Shown: in pieces, positions 59,390-64,000 of the stretch | How the letters are laid out: every line of letters begins with the position of its first letter | Numbering within the stretch: position 1 is the first letter of the stretch | DNA from: a virus | DNA: 64,000 nucleotides | Direction: 5' to 3' (one strand) | IMG/VR virus record: IMGVR_UViG_3300027746_000644 | Coordinates: 30,400-94,399 of that record | The notes under the pieces: model-generated | Told to the model about the DNA's origin: nothing | The model's input: only the letters and a program-made list of their open reading frames with translations | Database searches by the model: none | Translations under genes and position numbers: made by a program

Positions 59390-60288
59390 TAACGTCTCCG
59401 GATAATTCTTGGAGAATTGTTATACACTGCTTTAAAAAATTTACTACCATCAAAATCTAAATCTGCAATCTCTAAACCGCACTCGCGCCGCAATGTTTCA
59501 CCCAGACCCATGATTTCATAAGGTAGCATTTCATCTGTGATCTTACTATATTTGTTTCTCCATTCAGAGGTTAACCATTCAAAATCTCGTACATTTGCAT
59601 AATCCCAGTCAGTGCAGTTGGTAAGGTAAGCACCTTCTCTAGCACCGTACATGCTCCATGATCCGTTTTCAACGTCAGCGCCAACATTGCACCATATTAA
59701 CATTCTATCGTAATTTTGCCACCATATTGATTTTAAATCTTTAGTTTTAGCTCCTTGATCCAGTGACATTTTTACACCCTCACGGAATCCTGCTCGCCAT
59801 GCTTGAAAAGGCGTGGCGTTTGTAAAACTCTCGCTGTAGTTTTCATTAAACTGATAATATTTGTCGTCAAAACAAAATTCAACTAATCCCTTTACGTCAT
59901 TGGGATCAGAATTTTCATGTGTGCGCATTGCATTAACAAACTTGCGTGTCCACATTTTTAAGCCACCATTACCGTACATAAGTCCGTTAACGTGTACTTT
60001 TCCACACCAGCTAAACACATGATCGGATGTTAACCCTAATGCGTCTAAGTCTATTTCAACTTCGAGGAATTTGAGATCTACAATATTGTCAGCATCCACT
60101 GTGACAAAGTATTCCGTTTCGCTTAACTTGGCGCAGGCTTTGTGCGCGGCATCCGATCCTTTGACTCCATGCACACGTTTTGCCCAAGGTACTTTGTTAC
60201 ACAAATCTGCATAATTTTTTTCAGCATTGGGTTCATCGTAGCTGAGAAATATGATGTCTTGTTCTATAACTTTAATAACGTTACTCAT
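59389..60288 (-). CDS. Glycosyltransferase-like protein (paralog 1)
   Basis: A 299-residue protein with IIFLSYDEPNAEKNYADL, RVHGVKGSDAAHKACA and YFVTVDADNIVDLKF (DxD-type). The family is common in T4-like cyanophages, annotated only loosely. NGGLKMWTRKFVNAM and the C-terminal WLTSEWRNKYS fill out a catalytic domain. It overlaps its neighbours and is probably co-translated. Confidence 0.68.
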   Translation of the reverse strand: MSNVIKVIEQDIIFLSYDEPNAEKNYADLCNKVPWAKRVHGVKGSDAAHKACAKLSETEYFVTVDADNIVDLKFLEVEIDLDALGLTSDHVFSWCGKVHVNGLMYGNGGLKMWTRKFVNAMRTHENSDPNDVKGLVEFCFDDKYYQFNENYSESFTNATPFQAWRAGFREGVKMSLDQGAKTKDLKSIWWQNYDRMLIWCNVGADVENGSWSMYGAREGAYLTNCTDWDYANVRDFEWLTSEWRNKYSKITDEMLPYEIMGLGETLRRECGLEIADLDFDGSKFFKAVYNNSPRIIRRR

Positions 60289-60871
60289 TTGATTGTTTCC
60301 ATTCTCTAATACCGTAAGAGAAAAACGGATTCCTTATAAAAATATTAATTTTTTTAATGTCTGATTCACGTTCAGATACAAACGGTATAACTGTCTTATC
60401 TTGAATTAATTGTTGTATATCAATTATTGCCTTTTGTATTAGCATATTAGGCTCGTTTGCCACAGTAATATAAAATTCTACATCTTTGTAACGTATACTG
60501 GAAATTTGATTTTCATCATATATACGTTGTCTAAATTCGTCAGTAATAATAAAAATCCATGAGGCATTAAAAGCATCCCAATGGATTGTCAGTTCAGTAG
60601 CAACATCAGGAGTATTTAAAATTTTTTCAAATAAACTATTTTTAAAAAGTATACTTTGATTTTCTTTTTGAACTAATTCAAATTCGTAGTCTACATTTTT
60701 TGTTCTACAAACTACCCAATCATTAAATTTTTCAATACCACTAACAAATCTGTGATATAGTTCTCTAGATACTTCTAATTTATATTCATACTCGCTACGC
60801 AATTCGTTAGAAAATGCAAGTAAATTACCAGTACTGATATCAAAATATGCATATAATTTAGTACTTGCCAT
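60281..60871 (-). CDS. Hypothetical protein in the glycosyltransferase operon
   Basis: A 196-residue protein: LYAYFDISTGNLLAFSNELRSEYEYKLEV and YKDVEFYITVANEPNMLIQKAIIDI. The N-terminal part looks like a small beta domain seen in phage fibre or assembly proteins, the rest mixed. No family recognised. It overlaps both neighbours. Confidence 0.58.
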   Translation of the reverse strand: MASTKLYAYFDISTGNLLAFSNELRSEYEYKLEVSRELYHRFVSGIEKFNDWVVCRTKNVDYEFELVQKENQSILFKNSLFEKILNTPDVATELTIHWDAFNASWIFIITDEFRQRIYDENQISSIRYKDVEFYITVANEPNMLIQKAIIDIQQLIQDKTVIPFVSERESDIKKINIFIRNPFFSYGIREWKQSNE

Positions 60872-61715
60872 TTGCCATCTCCTCTAATTCCTCTAATAAA
60901 TTATTTGTTATAAAATTCTTTTCTACATAATGGAATAATTTATCTTGAGCAATATTTCCAACTACTAGTTTGCCTGTAGATGTTAAATAATGAGACACCA
61001 TATCTTGCCAACTTTCAGGAGTAATAGTCCATCCTTGAATAGGAGATTTCATATGTGTAAATTGTAATGGAGAATTTACGTCAATTATATCTTGAAGTCC
61101 TGCTATTTCTATACTGATGGCACAAGCAAGATCCATACTTAGCCAGTTTTGGTATTCGTTAGGTGCTACTCTTCCATAACATAATTCCCAGTTATTTACA
61201 ACAAACTCTAAAACTTTATAAAAATCTGCTACTTCGTCAGACTTTTTAAAATAATGCAATGCATGATAAACATTGGGTAAGCTGTTTGCCATAAATGTTT
61301 TACGATGTACATTATCTACTACATTTTCTAATTTGTAATTTACAATCTTTGAACAGAACCGAATATCAAAATTGCCACAATATTCCCACCATAATCCAAT
61401 ATCTTCCAATAACAACATATCAGCATCTAAAACAATAGTTTCATAATACGGGCTTGCGTAGTACAACTTCCATCGATTCTCAATTTTCCATTGTGTCTTG
61501 GTAGCATCATCATTCCACGGTATTGGAATAATTTTATCAAATACTGCTTTATATTTTTTTGGCACTCGATTATTTGTAACTAATGAGATGTTAGTAACAT
61601 TCAACTGTGTTGCCTTAATACTCAAGGCCAATGCATAGGCTTGTTTGACGTAATCAACATTTTTGTTATTTTGAGCAAGAACTACAAATCCTTTAGACAC
61701 CGGAGCCTCCGTCAA
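60858..61715 (-). CDS. GT8-like glycosyltransferase
   Basis: A 285-residue GT-A protein: FVVLAQNNKNVDYVKQAYALALSI, TIVLDADMLLLED (DxD), and CYGRVAPNEYQNWLSMDLACAISI. The start matches the protein at 61693 (AQNN-x2-VDYVK), so the two are related. Ribosome site GGAGCCTC region before the ATG. May glycosylate a virion protein or DNA base. Confidence 0.68.
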   Translation of the reverse strand: MTEAPVSKGFVVLAQNNKNVDYVKQAYALALSIKATQLNVTNISLVTNNRVPKKYKAVFDKIIPIPWNDDATKTQWKIENRWKLYYASPYYETIVLDADMLLLEDIGLWWEYCGNFDIRFCSKIVNYKLENVVDNVHRKTFMANSLPNVYHALHYFKKSDEVADFYKVLEFVVNNWELCYGRVAPNEYQNWLSMDLACAISIEIAGLQDIIDVNSPLQFTHMKSPIQGWTITPESWQDMVSHYLTSTGKLVVGNIAQDKLFHYVEKNFITNNLLEELEEMANGKY

Positions 61716-62550
61716 TAAATCTTGAAAGACTTAGTTTGTTCATAATGTGAACATCAGTATCGGATAACGACACAGCAGTATATTCTCCTAAATGATTTTC
61801 TTTTTCAATTAAGAATTTTATTTTTTTATCTTTGATAGATATTAATAAGTCTCTATCAGAAATATATAACATTTTTCCAGGTAACTCCTGTGCAAACATG
61901 CCTGCTGTTTTTGCGTTCATGAGATGTATAGCAATACTAAATGCAAAATCATTTCTAAATGTAGGAACCTCTATGCTATACAACGTTCTAAAATACTGCC
62001 AATTAGATTTAATATAATCAATAATATCAAAAAAAGATTTTACTTCTAATGTTTTTTCAAATATAAAAGTAGTGGCCCAGTAAAACGGTATTGAAAATTG
62101 ATTTATTCGTTTAAATTCAGTATTGTCTCTCCATGATGACAAACTAACACTGTCTTTGTAAATTTGAAAAGTATGATCTGAAAACAATGCATTGGATAAT
62201 AACGAAGAATTAATAATGTAGTCGCTGTCAATGACCAATGTCCTTTCATACGGTGTTAGTTTGTAAACTGAATTTCTGGATAAATTCTTCCACTCTAAAA
62301 ATTTTGAGGACAATGTGCCGTCGTTGAATCTTTTTTGATTGGAAGTTGATGTGTTTTCTATACTGATGATTTGATCAAAGATCGTAGATTCTTTAGGATA
62401 TGTTTTTAACATCCAATCTGATGAATCTGTGATAATGCTGACTGGGATATTTAAAAACGTGTGTATTTGAGTGGCGGCAAAAATTGCCAGCTTGACATAA
62501 TCAACTGATGAATTATTTTGAGCAAAAATAACCGCGCCGGTTGTTTTCAT
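61693..62550 (-). CDS. GT8-like glycosyltransferase, paralog
   Basis: A 285-residue protein: AVIFAQNNSSVDYVKLAIFAATQI, TLVIDSDYIIN (DxD) and FYWATTFIFEKTLEVKSFFDI. It is similar in length and start to 60858. The C-terminus differs (GMFAQELPGKMLYISD). Overlaps the next gene by 23 bases. Confidence 0.65.
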   Translation of the reverse strand: MKTTGAVIFAQNNSSVDYVKLAIFAATQIHTFLNIPVSIITDSSDWMLKTYPKESTIFDQIISIENTSTSNQKRFNDGTLSSKFLEWKNLSRNSVYKLTPYERTLVIDSDYIINSSLLSNALFSDHTFQIYKDSVSLSSWRDNTEFKRINQFSIPFYWATTFIFEKTLEVKSFFDIIDYIKSNWQYFRTLYSIEVPTFRNDFAFSIAIHLMNAKTAGMFAQELPGKMLYISDRDLLISIKDKKIKFLIEKENHLGEYTAVSLSDTDVHIMNKLSLSRFIDGGSGV

Positions 62551-62897
62551 AACTCGACCAAATCACTTATTTTTCTTTTGGATTTGATAGCTATAAATCT
62601 AGTTGAGTAATTGGCTATTACTTCAAAATATTGCGTTGTGATACTGTCAAAAAATTCTTGTACATCAGCTACCACAACTGGATTATTATTATCATCTATA
62701 AACACTGCATCCGCTACTCGATCCAAATCAATCATTAATTTTACAAAATTAATTAATGCAGGTGTGATTTTGAATGTTGATCCGTTAGTATAGTAAATTA
62801 GTTTTTGATCAACTTCTTCGGCCAATAATCGCCTTTGATTTGAAAGCGTTGCCATGTAGTTGACAACTTCAAATGCTTTTTCAATTTTTTCGTCCAT
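62547..62897 (-). CDS. Small conserved phage protein, first gene of the minus operon
   Basis: A 116-residue helical protein: VVNYMATLSNQRRLLAEEVDQKLIYYTNGSTFKITPALINF. Start at 62897 with GGAG upstream; an in-frame GTG at 62927 lies in the promoter -10 and is rejected. Similar short proteins precede glycosyltransferases in aquatic phages by memory. Function unknown. Confidence 0.62.
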   Translation of the reverse strand: MDEKIEKAFEVVNYMATLSNQRRLLAEEVDQKLIYYTNGSTFKITPALINFVKLMIDLDRVADAVFIDDNNNPVVVADVQEFFDSITTQYFEVIANYSTRFIAIKSKRKISDLVEL

Positions 62898-62910
62898 AGA
62901 TAACTCCGAG

Positions 62911-62930
62911 ATAGTGTAATAATACACTAT
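62911..62930. promoter_or_regulatory. 20-bp palindromic operator over the -10
   Basis: ATAGTGTA-ATAA-TACACTAT, a perfect 8-bp inverted repeat with a 4-base centre, lying across the -10 of the minus promoter (62919-62924). A dimeric repressor is the simple reading; none is recognised here. Confidence 0.6.
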
Positions 62931-62947
62931 TATAATTATCTAGTCAA
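62919..62947 (-). promoter_or_regulatory. Sigma70-like promoter of the glycosyltransferase operon
   Basis: On the minus strand TTGACT (62947-62942), 17-bp spacer, TATTAT (62924-62919). The spacer also holds TATAAT-like bases. It drives the six overlapping genes down to 58646. Confidence 0.72.
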
Positions 62948-62966
62948 GAGGTTACGGATATTGAAA

Positions 62967-64000
62967 TTAGGATCGAGAAACGTCAGCCACCACAATTGTA
63001 GACGAGGTTGCTATAATTGGCCCGGTAATTGATCCAGAATGTACATTTAATACAATACTTTCTGGGCCTTCTGTCGTTAAATCAGCTGACAGTGGTCTTG
63101 TTACTATACCAAGATTTAAATTTACAATAAAAGATCCGCTGTTTGTTGTATCTGCAAAATCCCCAGGAACTGTGGTGCCGGTATTAGTCCAATACAACAC
63201 TGTTCCATTGGCAATTCCAGCTGTATTGATAGCAAAGGTAATAGTTTGCCCTTCATCTATTGACAACGTGCCGGTGGTTATTGTTACTGATACTGGAGTC
63301 ACCGATATATCTGTTATTGTAACAATAGAAGAAGTTGCCACAACTGGTCCTGATATTGATCCTGTTCGTATTTGTAAAATAATAGTTTCAGATCCTTCTG
63401 TTGTTAAATCTGAACTTAACTGTCTAACTATGGAGCCTGAGTCAGCTGAAACTGTAAACGATCCTGAATTTGTATTACTGGTAAAATCTTGTGCAGAAGT
63501 TGTTCCACTATTAGTCCAGTATAACACAGTACCGTTTGCCACTCCGCTAGTATTAACAGTATACGTAATAGTGTTTCCTTCGTTTACTAATGTAACACTT
63601 GGGCTAACACTGTACGTTGGTGGTGGAGTAACATATGCTGAAGTATAGCTCCAACCAGATCCAACAACGTTTACCGTTGGATAAGGTATTGCAACATTGG
63701 CGCCTGAAGCAATATACATTTGACAGATACTAGTTAATGTTCCAATGACTGGCTCAAATACTCTATAAGTGCCGTCGTTGCCTGCATCAGTGTACGACCA
63801 AGTTGGAGTGAGTATCAACGCTGATCCTCCGGATATCCTTGCATATAAATCATACTGATTTGGTGTATATTGATTTCCGCCTTCAACTAATTTACTAAAA
63901 ATTAATTGGTCAGTTGAAGTTAGGTTAACAAAACCAATATTGGTAGCTGGAGTTCCGGTACCGGTATTTGTGGTTGAGTTGTTAGTTAACTTTATAGTGC
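62967..64000 (-). CDS. Fibre-like protein with Calx-beta-like repeats, N-terminus beyond the window
   Basis: The minus frame is open from the window end at 64000 to TAA at 62967-62969, so over 340 residues of a longer protein are seen. Two ~95-residue repeats (63596-63309 and 63269-62979) share EGxTITxxxNTxGxANGTVLYWTN, DFxxxTNSGSF and SxDLTTEGxExIxLxxxxGSI. This is the Calx-beta plan common in adhesins. It sits apart from the fibre genes at 1-8.4 kb and probably ends another structural operon. Confidence 0.7.
   Translation of the reverse strand, partial: TIKLTNNSTTNTGTGTPATNIGFVNLTSTDQLIFSKLVEGGNQYTPNQYDLYARISGGSALILTPTWSYTDAGNDGTYRVFEPVIGTLTSICQMYIASGANVAIPYPTVNVVGSGWSYTSAYVTPPPTYSVSPSVTLVNEGNTITYTVNTSGVANGTVLYWTNSGTTSAQDFTSNTNSGSFTVSADSGSIVRQLSSDLTTEGSETIILQIRTGSISGPVVATSSIVTITDISVTPVSVTITTGTLSIDEGQTITFAINTAGIANGTVLYWTNTGTTVPGDFADTTNSGSFIVNLNLGIVTRPLSADLTTEGPESIVLNVHSGSITGPIIATSSTIVVADVSRS
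62979..63596 (-). repeat. Two tandem Calx-beta-like repeats
   Basis: Two copies about 95 residues long, offset by ~109 residues, within the minus-strand fibre gene. Nucleotide similarity is visible (e.g. GTATTAGTCCAATAC and CTATTAGTCCAGTAT). Their number may vary by recombination. Confidence 0.75.

Noticed and set aside
1-64000. tRNA genes, integrase, CRISPR arrays, insertion sequences
   Set aside because: None seen on reading the gaps; all gaps are short and occupied by promoters or hairpins. A tRNA scan was not possible here.

Overview
The window looks like a 64 kb piece of a T4-like (gp43/gp44/gp45-type) tailed phage with a Gram-negative host, probably from an aquatic metagenome. The phage markers are a family B DNA polymerase with the T4-type order of motifs, a sliding clamp and clamp loader, a DsbA-like protein, a gp31/GroES-like co-chaperonin, PhoH, ThyX, dCMP deaminase, tail-fibre modules and a lysis cassette. 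The Gram-negative host is inferred from a two-component spanin: an outer-membrane lipoprotein (Rz1) nested in another frame inside Rz. Genes are packed with ATGA/TAATG/GTGA overlaps, AT content is moderately high by eye, and there is no gap over 165 bp. Both window edges cut through structural genes. No tRNA, CRISPR array, integrase or insertion sequence was seen.

Layout. 1-8.4 kb: tail-fibre/baseplate-type structural proteins. 8.4-13.2 kb: small conserved genes, a DNA polymerase III alpha-like fragment, co-chaperonin, a 2OG-Fe(II) oxygenase, clamp loader, a 7Fe ferredoxin, dCMP deaminase and, on the minus strand, phoH with a structured leader. 13.4-16.8 kb: two structural-type genes, then the lysis cassette (GH19 endolysin, Rz/Rz1, holin, small secreted protein). 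16.8-21.7 kb: an oxygenase and a proteostasis block (DnaJ/CbpA-like, peptide deformylase, ClpA). 21.8-34.3 kb: about 12 large, charged, low-complexity proteins, many sharing a short N-terminal M-x-hydrophobic-R-E motif and I/L-x-E sites like T4 capsid-targeting peptides. These include a ligase-like nucleotidyltransferase, a NMNAT-like nucleotidylyltransferase with an in-frame UGA, and a Dps protein. 34.4-40.7 kb: replication genes, ending in a DpdA-like transglycosylase. 40.7-46.2 kb: oxidoreductases, a QueD-like protein, a glycosyltransferase, a cupin and small tail-type proteins. 46.2-54.1 kb: small overlapping genes with PRTase, HIT, FolE, QueE and a 5'-3' exonuclease. 54.1-56.5 kb: a MoxR AAA+ and VWA/metallopeptidase pair, each with its own strong promoter. 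56.5-58.7 kb: conserved small genes and thyX. 58.6-62.9 kb (minus strand): an operon with four glycosyltransferase-like genes behind a palindromic operator. 62.9-64 kb (minus): a fibre protein with Calx-beta-like repeats.

How the parts may work together. FolE, a QueD-like protein, QueE and DpdA suggest 7-deazaguanine modification of phage DNA; QueC is not in the window. Early/middle genes use sigma70-like promoters (TTGACT/A, 17 bp, TATAAT), and several structural genes follow a TAAATA element resembling a T4-type late promoter. RNA-level control is suggested by two tandem hairpins with near-identical 8-nt loops before the DNA polymerase gene and by mutually exclusive hairpins, one covering the ribosome site, before phoH. 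The most unusual items are these RNA elements, the putative packaged-protein cluster with its interrupted NMNAT-like gene, the promoter-embedded hairpin between moxR and the VWA gene, and the QueE with a widely split cysteine motif.
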